Assembly (NCBI GenBank): GCA_004352715.1
Contig: SCFE01000021.1
Span: forward strand, 2,259,454 to 2,323,453
Length of the DNA: 64,000 nucleotides
Reading direction: 5' to 3'
DNA from: Hofstenia miamia
Taxonomy: Eukaryota; Xenacoelomorpha; Acoela
In this document: positions 49,501-62,047 of the stretch, one piece after another
Position numbering within the stretch: position 1 is the first letter of the stretch
Layout of the letters: each line of letters opens with the position of its first letter
Notes under the pieces: generated by a model
Databases searched by the model: none
The model's input: only the letters and a program-made list of their open reading frames with translations
Told to the model about the DNA's origin: nothing
Translations under genes and position numbers: made by a program

Positions 49501-52378
49501 AGAACATTTTCTTGTTGCTCAGAATGCACCTACATATCTTACTGTCGAGTTGATTGGTTAACAATGCTTGAGAAACTAGATTCTCCGACGTTATTCTTTT
49601 TATCTTCAGTAATTCTTCTTCTGCTACTTTCAGCATAGTTTGCGAATTAATAAATTGATTAACTCAATGTAAATCCTTGATAACGTGTAGTATTTCTACT
49701 TGTGAATGGATAGCTGAAAGAAGACATATATTGTATCAGTTGCTTGTTTACATGGAGCAGACAATGAAATTTGAGCTATTTAGTTTTTGATTTTAATGTT
49801 ATCTACTTTATTCATGCTCATTATTTACAAACGCAGCAGTTATTAAAATGAAATAAAGTATGTGATATAGAAGCCAAATTATAGAAAATACACCTTTAAT
49901 ACCCAAAACCCAGAAATATGACTATTGCCTCAAATCACAAAATATGACTTTATTTGACTTAATAACTTCCTCATAGGAGATCATGTCACATTTATTTTTA
50001 AATTAAAATGTGTTTCAGGCAATTCTAAGTTAAATAAAAAGATACTACTTTAAAGACTTTTATCTACTGTAGTGACTACCTTTATCCTGCATCTCATGTT
50101 GTAGTATCTTAAGTTATCTTCCCAAGTATTTTGCCAAAATTATATCATTGGTGCAAACAAATATGATAAATACTTTAGTAACCAAAAACTGAATTGTCTG
50201 CATTAATTTCAAAATCAGTTGATGGATGAACAAGCCTTTCACAAAAGTATCACATATTGTAAACATGCCATTAATATGCCCTTGCTCCTTGCTGTTACGT
50301 GCTATCAGAGCCTTTTTGATGTCTCCGTTTTTATGATTTTTTGTAGTCCAATTCATGTTGTGGATGTTGTTAGCATAGTTACCTGAGGCTTCATTTTTAC
50401 TCACCACACATGTAAAATTAAGGGCATGAATATGCCTTGGTGGAATGCAAGCCATTCCTCCTTTTGAACATTGTGCTCGAATTGTCTGAAAATTACTTTG
50501 TTCCTAAGGCATACCACTCCTAATGTATTAAGAAATTAATCTCAGTATCGTGGATTATGCCCCAAAACAACATTGATAAACCATACTGTTTCAACCATAA
50601 GAATCTGCATCTTTTCATAAAAATTCTCTGCTGTTGTGCACTTGAAGTACAATGCTAAAGCATTATCAGGTTTCTGAGGTTATTTGATTTCCCTCCTCAT
50701 GAAGCTCTCTATAAACAATAACATCACCACTGTTTTCCTGGTTGATTCTCTTTTTATGTCAAATTTTGGTTTAGGTTGTTTATGTTATGGAGGTTCACCA
50801 AATTTGATTTCAATATTTACCTCCTCCAATAATGGATTACATTCATGGGAAGCATAATCTCTGACATTGATATCAATTCCACTTCTCTATAGAACTCTTT
50901 TTGCATTCTCAGATGTTGCTTGAAAATTTTAAATTTTATCACCTCATTTCCTCTATACATGGATTTATACTAAACCTAAAACCTAAATAACTTGATAATT
51001 TTAACAAGGTTGAAAAGGCAGAAGTGACTCTTCATTACCAACAGGTTCAGAAATAGATTTTGCAGTAGATATTATCTGTGTCAGTTCATCCAATGAACTC
51101 TCAAATCTCCAAATGCATTTGAACAAAATGTACATTATAAGTTTAGGTAGGTGCTCCAATGCGTTTAAGAAATCCTAATCATATGCTTGCACAATTGTGT
51201 AAGGCAAAGAAAAATGCAAAAGTCAATTAGATAAACAAAGTTAACGCCTTTCATGAAATTTGACTAGTAAGAAATGTGTCAGAGTTTAAATGTCCTTAAA
51301 AATTCACAGCACTACACCTCAGAAATTCAATTCAATGTGCCTTTACCTGGTGGATTCAAGAAAAATATTTTATTTAAAATTAATAATAAAATCACAACTT
51401 GCAACATTTTTGGATCTATCAACTGTCGATCGCCGTTCTTGAAGTATTCTTCCCGACTCCGAGAGTACCTAGTTACAAAGATAATCGTTGATATTATAAA
51501 TTTCATTTACTGCTACCGCACTGCAAATTTAATTTATTCAGTATTACAGCGCCGCAAGGCACATCATCTCTATTCAACACTTTTGCACTTAGTGCTTCAT
51601 TTAATAGACATTTGACAAAAATTCAATGAAAAGTTAGTTATTGTTTGAGTATTGTTAACAATCAAGATCAAGAATATAGTTTTTATTCGTTTCAATTTCT
51701 GTGTGAAGGTGATGTACACAAATTTTTGTATTCAGACGCGCGTGCGATAGAGAAAACACTCATTCTGTACAGAAAGCAAGCGCGTTACAAAAATCAATTT
51801 AATATATAATGTATTTATTTGACTGAGACAATTACTTTTACATTCAAAATGAATTTTTGTAGCATTTAGCTTCGAAAAATTTGCACATTTTGCTTTTTGA
51901 ACTGAAAAAATTTTACGTAAATTCCATTGTTGATGTAATTATGGAAAATTAATAATAGATTGCATAACTGCTATAAATCAAATCACTAAAGCCCAAAAAT
52001 ATTTAGAATTTTCAGAAACGTGATGTGTCTACTATTTTTCAGAATTTCATCCTAAAAGATGGCGTTTTTAGCCTGAATTCCACATTTCTTTTTTAGTTTA
52101 GATAATTTGTTATCCTGCCATTTGCGAAAACCAAAATTCAAATTCATGATTATTATTTATACTTTTTTGAGTAAAGAAAGCAGGCTTATATCAACTGACT
52201 TACGATGTGAGCATCTATAAATATCAAAATTATTAAGAATATTGACATTAAACATTTATGTCTAAATTTGGAAAGTTAATAATATTTTCAATGAAATGTT
52301 CTCAACCAAGATGCAGCAATAAATTATAAAATTTGAGAGAATTTTCTGTGAGGCATTAACATTTGTGGCAACCTATAT

Positions 52379-52439
<61 letters not shown>

Positions 52440-54347
52440 CTTGAATCATTCTATTTGTATATAGTTTTTAAAATATATGTTTAGAAAAGCTGCCTGCAAG
52501 TTCAACAGAATTAGTTTTGATTATTATCATGGTTCTTGCCCTAATATTTGCCATCACCATAGTAGTCTTGTTTAGCGTAAATAGTAAGTAATTTAAATAA
52601 TTAAAATACATAAGTGCATATTTAGTGTGTAAATGTTTAAATTCAAAGCATATGCTCTTGAAATTTTGAAGCAATTTTAACATAATTCTATGTCACAAGG
52701 AGATTCCAAGAAACAACAGAGCAATTCAACAATCTTGAACAGAGATAGAAATAGAGCCGATTTATGTGAACCACTCCACCTCGGACAGACCTTGTGTCGT
52801 GCACCATAACTACGTGTTCAATTCTGTTACATATTGTCGCAAAAGTATTTTCTACCACTCTAAATTGCACTAATAATAAAAATCTGCTGCAAAAACAATT
52901 TTTTATTCTATTTCCCCATGTTTGTTTATGATAATTTTAATAACTCTACGTCACCATTACTAAATATCTTGAATCTCTTTCTTCTTGGAGGATTGGAGAA
53001 ATTTTTTCAAATATTAATGAGGACATTACGCCGTTAAAAATATCATAGTAAAATTAAATTAAATTTTAACTTTGTAAAGTAAAATCAACCCTTTAATCTA
53101 CAGTATCATTATTTAAGGTGAGGGGTTTTGGAATAGCTGCAAAGACAATGGGTCTGCTTCTTTTCCTCTAAACAATCGTGTTCATCAAATCTCGCCATCA
53201 GAAAACAATCCTGAAAGTACGTAAAAATCTGTAATGTTTTAAATATATTTATTATGTTACAAATTACATTTCATAGTTTTAATTCATCAACTAGAGGGTG
53301 AATAAATCATATACTAACTTTCATTCATGTTTGGAATAAAATGACGTAAGCAAATGGAGCATATTCTTAATAGAATTTTTTCATATGTTTTTGCATTTTA
53401 TAATTTCTCCTTTGTTATTATTGCTAACTAATCATTTTGAAAAGTGCTATTCTTTGAAATGTAGGGATTTAAATTTTAGATTATTTTTTGCATAACTAAA
53501 TGTTTTTATAGATTTGGAATTGGTAAATACTTGACTCTTGCTATTAATAGAGCTTGTGTTACTGCCTTGTTTTCAATTTGAGATTATATTAATCCAAAAA
53601 TACTTTTCCAAAAATGTTTAGCACTGTTTAATATACAAGGTGCGGTGTATCTNNNNNNNNNNNNNNNNNNNNNTTTAAATATATTTATTATGTTACAAAT
53701 TACATTTCATAGTTTTAATTCATCAACTAGAGGGTGAATAAATCATATACTAACTTTCATTCATGTTTGGAATAAAATGACGTAAGCAAATGGAGCATAT
53801 TCTTAATAGAATTTTTTCATATGTTTTTGCATTTTATAATTTCTCCTTTGTTATTATTGCTAACTAATCATTTTGAAAAGTGCTATTCTTTGAAATGTAG
53901 GGATTTAAATTTTAGATTATTTTTTGCATAACTAAATGTTTTTATAGATTTGGAATTGGTAAATACTTGACTCTTGCTATTAATAGAGCTTGTGTTACTG
54001 CCTTGTTTTCAATTTGAGATTATATTAATCCAAAAATACTTTTCCAAAAATGTTTAGCACTGTTTAATATACAAGGTGCGGTGTATCTGCTAAAATATTA
54101 AAAAATGTTCATGTTTTCAAATAGCAAGTGTTGATAACCCATGTTTCAATAACAATTAGCTTGCAAAATTTTGTAATATCGTTTTCATATTTTATTCAAT
54201 TATAGAAATTGATTTACTTATTTTTAACTAGAGAAATTTATTAAATTTTTTACTAGCTAATTTTTTAATGATTTAGATGTTTGCAATTTCGTACCCACAG
54301 AGGTCAATAAAAATATTAAAATTACACCTGAAGAAGAGTACGATTAA
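46589..54347 (+). CDS. Single-pass membrane protein of unknown family (5' part uncertain)
   Basis: Three 3' exons fit well: one ending 52583 (from 52490 or 52485), 53118-53216 and 54277-54347, all joined in phase 1 with GT/AG borders. They encode LPASSTELV, a transmembrane helix (LIIIMVLALIFAITIVVLFS), then a polar cytoplasmic tail ending TPEEEYD. Upstream, 47010-47254 reads FDVTTTVQRSSSGIIVKINV, SVTDVYPLQRVNYNYADNQ and TRNISLHLEEDTSQD before GTAAGT, a plausible beta-rich ectodomain, but with an in-frame TGA at 47183-47185. A first exon from ATG 46589 has a signal-like hydrophobic stretch (ILGCFFIILYILIALTLW), with possible donors at 46692 or 46707. The intron from 47255 to 52489 holds transposon debris and may hide exons. 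No family is recognised. The 3' half is likelier than the whole model. Confidence 0.5.
47309..47330. repeat. (TA)n microsatellite
   Basis: Short TA array in the putative intron, just left of a mariner relic. Confidence 0.95.
47400..48377 (+). pseudogene. Mariner-like transposase relic (third acidic residue Asp, 41-residue spacing)
   Basis: The N-terminal part (47400-47700) is split by stops but keeps LKARLRDRFQAEHPRTS and NPKLSIRRNTNKLQ. From 47708 the frame gives MGYKSWKPNNLQYLSEANYA, LLFTNECAIYAEK and PKVIVWAAISGRHLIGPFF. After a frameshift near 48030 it continues QDGAPVHTALATRKF, DRWIGKFG and PRSPDLTSCDNDLWG, ending near 48377. With Asp at QDG and Asp at SCD there are 41 residues between, as in DD41D mariner-type lineages. 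The first catalytic residue is Asn (TNE in place of the usual DE), a further sign of death. It sits in the large intron of the membrane-protein gene, same strand. Confidence 0.82.
48524..48552. repeat. (TA)n microsatellite
   Basis: Short TA-rich array in the intron. Confidence 0.9.
48553..52373. other. Intronic AT-rich DNA, nothing firmly assigned
   Basis: Within the large intron of the membrane-protein gene. A minus-strand frame at 50455-50114 (113 residues, MACIPPRHIHALNFTCVVSK) has a protein-like first half but no family I recognise. It could be a transposon fragment. No other signal was found. Confidence 0.35.
52374..52435. repeat. (TA)n microsatellite
   Basis: About 60 bp TA array directly upstream of the transmembrane exon, inside its intron. 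Confidence 0.97.
53238..54088. other. 415 bp block repeated across a 21-N gap, inside an intron
   Basis: Bases 53238-53652 and 53674-54088 appear identical and are separated by N at 53653-53673. They fall in the last intron of the membrane-protein gene, so exon sequence is not affected. Probably an unmerged overlap. Confidence 0.85.
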
Positions 54348-56233
54348 ACTTTGCGGTCTTCCGAAGTAGACAACGCAAGATAAATTATATATCTAAAAAA
54401 AACTCTGTATAAAGAATAAAATGTAAATAGTCCGTGCTTGCATAACATTGTAAATTTGTTTATACATTTATATAAATTCGTAATTGAAAAGATTTTGTTA
54501 AAATAAATTAATGTTAAGATGTTCTAATATAATAAAAATTTTCTTGCCTTTAAATAATATATTACAGAATTTTTGGGACAAATTTATTAAGTTACAGTTG
54601 ACATAACATTGAACTTTGTCAGAAAGATTTAGCTAATTTAATATTTAAGCCGAATTCGTAAACTATGCACCGTAAAATCGCTGAACAAATTGCATGCTGA
54701 ATTCGTAAAGGAATAATTTGCACACATTAGCACCTCAACGACGAAATAACGCATACGAATTTGAAGATCTATTTCAAAATTTGTTTAGTGCCATTAAAAT
54801 TTGTCGACTGCAATTAACAGGTTATTATACTAGTACATATCAAAGGCAAATTTGGCTGTCTTCTCAGGTTTTCACGCAATAATGCAATTTTCGTCTAAAT
54901 TTCACTAAAACGCAACTTTCTTTCGTCGCGAAAAATTTCTTTGGATTAATATGAAATCTTGTGTATAGTGAAGCTGTACGGAACAATAGCACAGCTTGGC
55001 TTGGCTATTGTCTATTCAGAATTCGCATACTATTCAGGATTTAGCCACTTTTTGTGCTCAACCATACAATTACTGTAGTTGGGATGTATTATTTCAAAAG
55101 TTAAAATTGATAAAAAATTGGAATTTTAGCATTTTTTGTAAGATATCATTATCTGGATAAAAGGAATTTTTGCACAAGTGCTTTTTCTGGCAAAAATCAG
55201 GCTGACAACATGATTTCTCTAGAAGCTGTATCATTTAAGAAAGCCTCTATAAGGGAAATTTTGTAACAAAACGTAAATGACTCAGTGTAGAATCTCTAAA
55301 AACCATTTAATTATTATGTGGTATGCTGATTTTGATAAGGAATAAAATAATTTTTCATTGTGTTCTTTTTGTGACTCCATCAGTTGGAAATTTGAACGCA
55401 GCTTTTTATGCAAACATATTTTGTTCTCCTGTACCTATATAAGCTTAGATAGATGTGCAAATGGGCAGTAAGCTTTTAGTTCGCTTCTATTTCAGTCATA
55501 TGTATAATTGTTAAAGAAAATTGACGCACTAATATCCTCTTGGAGTGCTTAACTTACTGCTTTAAGAACACATTACTTCAGGTTCTTCTATGAGATTGCA
55601 AACGTTTGGTGGCGGATTTATCATGTAAAAATTTTTATAATGATCAATTCTTGGATTTTTTGAAGGATATTTTATGAAGCAGCCCTCGTTGAAATGCTAA
55701 TGCTTCATTTTGTCAAGAAGTATTCCTTCGAATTCGAAAGCTCATACTTTTGAATCATTTTGAAATGTCCAGCTATCATTCAATATCGAATTTAAGCAAC
55801 CTTCAAAAAATCATAGAATGACGGTTTTTGAATAAAAGGCTTAATGAAAAAATTGATCCCTTGATGTCAAGCAATGCATAGGAAATTTTACCATTGTGAG
55901 ACGGCGTTATTGATAGTATATAACATATTGGCCACGAACACAAAGTCATTAATATATATGCCAGAAAATTATGGGCCGAAAAGTAAATAGTTATATTTGA
56001 GTCTTGACATTTTGTCAATTTCTTCTGTTGTAGTAAAAAAAGTTAATAAACTGAGTCAACAACTAAATGTATTTGTTGAAAATGCCTCATTAACAAAGCC
56101 TGTTGCAAATTCGAAGATGGGTCGAAAAATGGCTGAAATGCTATTTCACAGGTTGACCTAGGCTGGTACTCAACAATTTAGCATGTGTTCATATCTGTGT
56201 CAAACTGATGGGTTGAGACCAATTCTGCTTTAA
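54348..56233. other. 3' flank of the membrane-protein gene and intergenic DNA
   Basis: AATAAA at about 54415 and again near 54500 are plausible polyadenylation signals for the upstream gene. The rest is AT-rich and without recognised genes. Confidence 0.45.
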
Positions 56234-56308
56234 GAACTTATATTTATGATATACATTAGTTGCTACAGTCCTGCAAGTATATGCTGGGCATATTTAGTGC
56301 TGCACTAA
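56234..56308 (+). repeat. 75 bp direct repeat, left copy
   Basis: Shares ATTAGTTGCTACA, AGTATATGCTGGGCATAT and TGCTGCACTAA with 61974-62047 in the same orientation. It lies immediately outside the left arm of the giant inverted repeat. Confidence 0.85.
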
Positions 56309-57830
56309 GAGACTAGACTCGTAGAAGCTCCACTTCGACCTTTTGACCTTGGCAGGCTTGCCTGGCGCGGTTATTGCGTACTTTAAATGTCTCTCTCTGA
56401 CGTCATTTAAATATGTTCTGCTTTGTTGACAAAATTAATTTGCAATATATTGTTCAATTTGAAGCAATTTCTTATACACGTTACATAGTGGTTAAAAATA
56501 TCAATCCTATGAAATTAGAATTCTTTCTACATGCAAAAATTGCAAGAGAGTTGGGCTGGATTTAGAAAAATTTTACTGCAAAATTTTTGTCAGTAAAAGT
56601 TGTAATTAATAAATATTTCCAAGCAAAAATATTTATGAACATTGAGAAAAATAAATACCTGATTTTACAGCACATACTCTCCGAATGCAGAGAAAACAAA
56701 CATTTAAAAATAATAAGTTTATTTGCAAAGAAAATATAAAATGCACTAAAAATGATAATTTTTCAATGTCATTTATATAACAAATTTCATGTACAGTTCA
56801 ATGAACATTCATTATTCGCCATAACTTAATTGTTGGATATGAATGGGGTAGGAAACATACACAGTGTGTATTTGCACGTTATGAATTTCACATCATAGCA
56901 TCTAAATTGATGGATAATAAACAAGTCATTTATAAAACGAGATAACATTCACAATCTAAAACACATGACAATTACAATTTAAGCAAATGATGTTAGAGAT
57001 ATTCATTAATAAACAAACGACGTTTTTATTTATGATGAAGTAATAATTAATTTTATTTAAAAACCCACAGCAATTCGTCAAAAAATATAATTTACTACAT
57101 TTTTTAAAAAAAATATCTGTAAAATTATCAAAGAATAATTTTGCAAAAAAGCGTTAATAATAAAAAATGCGAAATTTTAGAGATTTAGTTATAAAAAAAC
57201 TCACTAAGTAGCGTAAATTCTTTTAGTGGAGTTATATGCAATTCGGTAATATGAAAATCCACAAAGTCAGCTGTATAAGTGCACAAAATTGCACTTTTTC
57301 ACAGACAAGTTTAACATTTCATAGTTTTGATCTATATCGGTAAAACCGACCAAAATATAGTAAACGTTTTTTCAACATTTACGCTTCTATAATGCGTTTT
57401 TCATTAATTGCTATCATTATTCTTTAAAAATATTCAATAACGCATTTCCAAACACCTCTTTACCTTCAGAAATATTACGATTAATGCTATTAACCCAAAA
57501 TTTATAAAATATAACAAAATTTGACGATAAGACTGAAAGTAAAGTATACTCCGTTTTACAAACTTATATGACATAAAAAACAGTAACTGATATTGCTTTT
57601 TAGTTTTAACGCTAAGTTATTGCAATTTAGTTTTCTAAACAAACCTTTTTGCCAATGAAAAATTCAATGCTTACTATTCTAATAAAAGGTTCTATAATTG
57701 ACATTAAATGTTCTTTTTCTAATCTATAAAATGACAGATAAAACCTAGAAGATTGAAAACAGCAAATAGATACTATTCATAGAAGATAGAAAATTTGTGA
57801 AGCATTATATTAATTGTTTTTGCAAAAAAG

Positions 57831-58892
57831 TCACAGACGGGACTTTTAATCAAACAATCTAGAAGAAAATATAATACGAAAGCTTAAAGCTAGAAAAATG
57901 TATATACGTAACTTTTTAATATGACATTATTTTTCTATCCTTTTCTATGGGGATTGGTTCAATTGTGGAGAAAAACAACTCTTCGATTCCATATTATATG
58001 ACATTTCTTTTGCGTTCTAGGCATAGTTCCAAATGCCCCAATTGACGCTATGCCCTTGCATTGTAACGTATATTTTGTTAAATTTTGTCCAATAACACAA
58101 TACAATTTAAACACAGGCGTTACTCCATCAATCCAAATTAGTAATAATACTTTTAAGCGTGTTTTATATGTTGGTCACAGACGGGACATTGTGTTTAGAG
58201 AACTCCTACCTTAATAGGGAATTCTCAACTGAGATTGTTTTCTTTAATAATCGAACAGCATGTCCCCATCTTTAAACCTAAGGATTCATTTCCTTCAAAC
58301 ACAAGTTTTTTTTGCTTATTGCATATAACACTATGGTTACAGACGGACAAAAATTTGACTGGACTTGATTTACATTGGAATTACTTATCGTAAATGGTAT
58401 TTTTTTTCAATGTTTTTTACTTGGGTAAAGACTCTAAGTAATTTCAGAAAATTTTTGAAGAATGTGTTTTTCATGGGAAACTTAGAAACTGTGAAACAAT
58501 TTCGTCACGGACGAGACATTTTTTTTCAACAAGTTTGAATAATCTTATTAGTCAATGATATATTTTTTAAGAAATACAATTAACGCAATTCATTCAAAAA
58601 TGTTAGTGGGGAACCCTATTGTGAGCTCTAAACTACTTAATTTATAAAGAGGGGCGTGAAATTAAAGAAAATTCGCACTTAAATTCATAGACATTTTCAG
58701 AAAATTGGACAAAATTAAACTAAAACTGTCATATACCTTTAATTTTTGATGAAAATAATTCCAATATATTACAATTTTTAAAAATTAAATATGATATTAT
58801 AGACTATGTTGCATTTAAAATATTTTTTCCTCAAGTCTACTAAAAACTGAGATTTTAAGTTTTGATTTTGGGTATTTGGTCATGGACGGGAC
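57831..58892 (+). repeat. Dispersed TCACAGACGGGAC motif, five copies
   Basis: TCACAGACGGGAC is at 57831 and 58175. Variants are at 58337 (TTACAGACGGAC), 58505 (TCACGGACGAGAC) and 58880 (TCATGGACGGGAC), all on the plus strand. Spacings are near 344, 162, 168 and 375 bp, close to multiples of about 165-185. The intervening DNA does not obviously align. GC-rich islands in a very AT-rich core. Confidence 0.6.
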
Positions 58893-60713
58893 CGTATAAA
58901 TTTGGTCAGTCTTCCCCATATTCCATTGTTCGAATCCCAAAATGTAACAAATCCTAATGACTGTTATCTACCTAATTGATGAACAAATTATATACGCATT
59001 GAAGTCAAAATCACTTTAGACATAAAATGTTTTCAAATCATGATACTAGAATTCATTCTATGCAAAAAATTATTTTAATTTAAGTTGGAAAAATCTCAAT
59101 TGTTATCGCAACATGATTTGTACATTGTTAATTTCGTTCTTCTCAATTTATACACTTAAATAAATGATAGATGCTACAAAACGTAAAATGTTAGGAAAAT
59201 AAACCGATTTATTAGTCATCGCCCCTGGTACAAAAGGTATAATCAAATAAATATTTCTTCAAGGCGGTTTTCTAATTGAATTCAAGTATAAAATAGTTTT
59301 CTCGCAATACGCATTTAGAATAACAGGATTTTAATTTAATCCCATTTTCTTATCACATGTTTCAAATAGTATAGAGATTGAGAATTTTTGCAATAATATC
59401 TGAACTTTATAAAGCTTCTAATGCATTACATTCGAGAGAAGACCAATATATTTTGGACTTAGAAACATTTTTCCGCTAATATAAGAGCATAAAAATATAT
59501 TTTTATTACTTGATTTAGCTCCAGAGTTACATGTATTGCTACTGGTTTTAATAAATATGACATATATGATAGTCGCAACTTTCTTGACAAAAATATACCC
59601 CATGTTTTAAAATATCGCTCAAATTTCATACAAATCGAGTCATTTGTTTAACAATACGCCGAAACATTTACAAACACTATCATTGCTAAGAAATTTACTA
59701 GGCGTTTAAGGAAACTGCATGCTTACATGGACAAAATCTCTTTTGTAATATTTAGATCCATTATAGGCTTGGTTGAATGTAACACATTTTCAGGCTAATT
59801 GAAGAACTAACATAATATAATACCAGTATGCATTATTCAATGAGATGCTAGTTTACATAGGAATTTCTCAAACTAAAAATACATGTACCTTATTATTTCA
59901 CTACATTAACTCTTCCAACTATTAAAAAACACACTGAAAATATTTATACATTGGCCATGTAACATTTATAAAGCGAAAACACACACTACTTGGAAAACTA
60001 GATTGCTATTTGTATAATTTATTTGGTATTATTACTTGTTAATTTTACCTCCCACATTGTTAATGTTTGCATCCTTTAAGTCTATCGTCATTATTCAAGA
60101 ATTAATCATCAGTTAGCACTTGTCAATAATTGAAAACAACAGTAAATCAATGCTTTTTGTGATCTGATTAAAAGGAATCAGACACAATTTTTTTTGGTAA
60201 ATTACAAGTTGATTTCTCCTTTCATCATGGCAAAAAACGTTGATTGCTATGTTCACACCCAGAAAATAGAACCAGTAAGTATAAGTACAATAAGGCGCCA
60301 TTCAAGTTATAAGAACTAAACATAACATGCAAAAAACAGGTAATAATGTGTAAAAACACAATCAAACATTACAAAAACACTTGAATGCTATGCATTAGAA
60401 ATGCTATCAAGTTCAGATTTTATTTCAAAATTCATTCTCAATTTCTATACCATTTTAAAACACTTGAATAGTAAAATTGGGTTAAAATTCGGCTTTCCTA
60501 TTTGCATATTATGGGATGAATATTTTATACTTAAATTAAATGATAAACAGCTTGAGAAAGTATTTATTTTATCCTATCTTTGGTACCAAATGTGGGGATT
60601 AATAAATCGTATCATTTGCATAAATGTATAAATTGGGAAATACGAAATTAATAAAACTTGTTGTGATAATAATTGATTGTTTCCAAGTTGCATAGAATGC
60701 ATTCTAGTATCAT

Positions 60714-60759
60714 ATTATATATATATATAGGCCCATATATAAATATATATAGGCCTATG

Positions 60760-60791
<32 letters not shown>

Positions 60792-60792
60792 A
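60714..60792. repeat. TA-rich microsatellite with AGGCCTA units
   Basis: TA array interrupted by two related GGCCCATATATAA/GGCCTATGTATAA units, in the core of the large inverted-repeat structure. Confidence 0.9.
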
Positions 60793-61973
60793 TGTTTAAT
60801 AATGATAAAGTCTAAAGTGATTTTGAATTCAATAATGCTAGTAAAATTTGAGACTGCTCATTAATTAGGTAACAACCGTCATTACAATTAGTTACATTCT
60901 GACATTTGATTCATGGGAAATAGATAAAAACCAACTTTGTCCAACTTTGTACACGTATGAATATACAGCCGGCATAATGGAATTAAACATTGCTGAAAGA
61001 AAGAGAACTACGCTGAAATATTTCAAACTTTTTGGTAGGCTTTTTTGTAAATTTCTGACATTTCACATGTTTTGATTATTAACGATTTTTTGCAATATTA
61101 TTCTCCGATAGTTTTACAGAGATTTCTTTTAAAAAACCTAATCAAATATATTTTTGACGAATTGCTATGGGTTTACCGCCCGATGTTAAATAAAATTAAT
61201 TATCCATTTCATAATAAATAAAAACGTCGTTTGTTTGTTAATGAATATTTCTAACAACATTAATTAAAATTGAAATTGTCATGTACTTTAGAGAGTGAAT
61301 GTCATCTCGTTTTATAAATGACTTTTATTGTTGATTAACCATCAATTTAGATGCTATGATGTGAACTTCATAACGTGCAAATACAAACTGTGCATGTTTC
61401 CTACACCGTTCATATCCAACAATGAAGTTATGGCGAATAATGAATGTTCATTGAACTGTACATGAAATTTTTTATATAAATGACATTAAAAACCTATCAT
61501 TTTTAGTGCAGTTTATATTTTCTTTGTAAATGAAATTATTATTTTTAAATGTTTGTTTTCTCTGCATGGTGAGAGTATGTGTTTGTTGAATCAGATATTT
61601 ATTTTTGTCAGTGTTCAAAATATTTTTGCTTGGACATATTTATTAATTACAACTTTTACAGAAAAAAAAATTATATCAGTAAAATGTCTGTAAATCAAAA
61701 ATATATTAAATGTGAAGAGCACAACTCTCTTGAAATTTTTGCATATAGAAAGAATTCTAATTTCATAGGATATTTTATTTAATCTCTATGTAACGTGTAT
61801 AAAAAGGTTCATTAAAATTGTAGCAATAGATTACAACTTAATTTTGTCAACATGCAGAACATATTCCAATGACGTCAGAAATAGACAGTCAAATTGCACA
61901 ATTACTGCGCCATATAAGTTTGCAATGTCAAAGGTCGAAGTAGAAATCCCTTCGAGTATCTTCTACTAATTAG

Positions 61974-62047
61974 GAACGTATATTTATGGTAGACATTAGT
62001 TGCTACATCCTGCGAGTATATGCTGGGCATATCTAATGCTGCACTAA
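61974..62047 (+). repeat. 75 bp direct repeat, right copy
   Basis: Right partner of 56234-56308, beginning about 8 bp outside the right inverted arm, with several substitutions relative to the left copy. Confidence 0.85.

Larger units (their letters stand above)
56318..61966. mobile_element. 5.6 kb giant inverted-repeat structure
   Basis: The left arm, about 56318-57190, is the inverse of the right arm, about 61040-61966. Shared blocks include TATGTAACGTGTATA, AAAGAATTCTAATTTCATAG, AATGAATGTTCATTGAAC, ACAAACGACGTTTTTATTTA and AGCAATTCGTCAAAAA, with roughly 75-85% identity by eye and small indels. The 3.8 kb core has no ORF above about 80 codons and no recognised protein. Direct repeats of 75 bp sit just outside each arm. 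Long TIRs suggest a non-autonomous or eroded DNA transposon, but no superfamily can be given. Confidence 0.75.
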
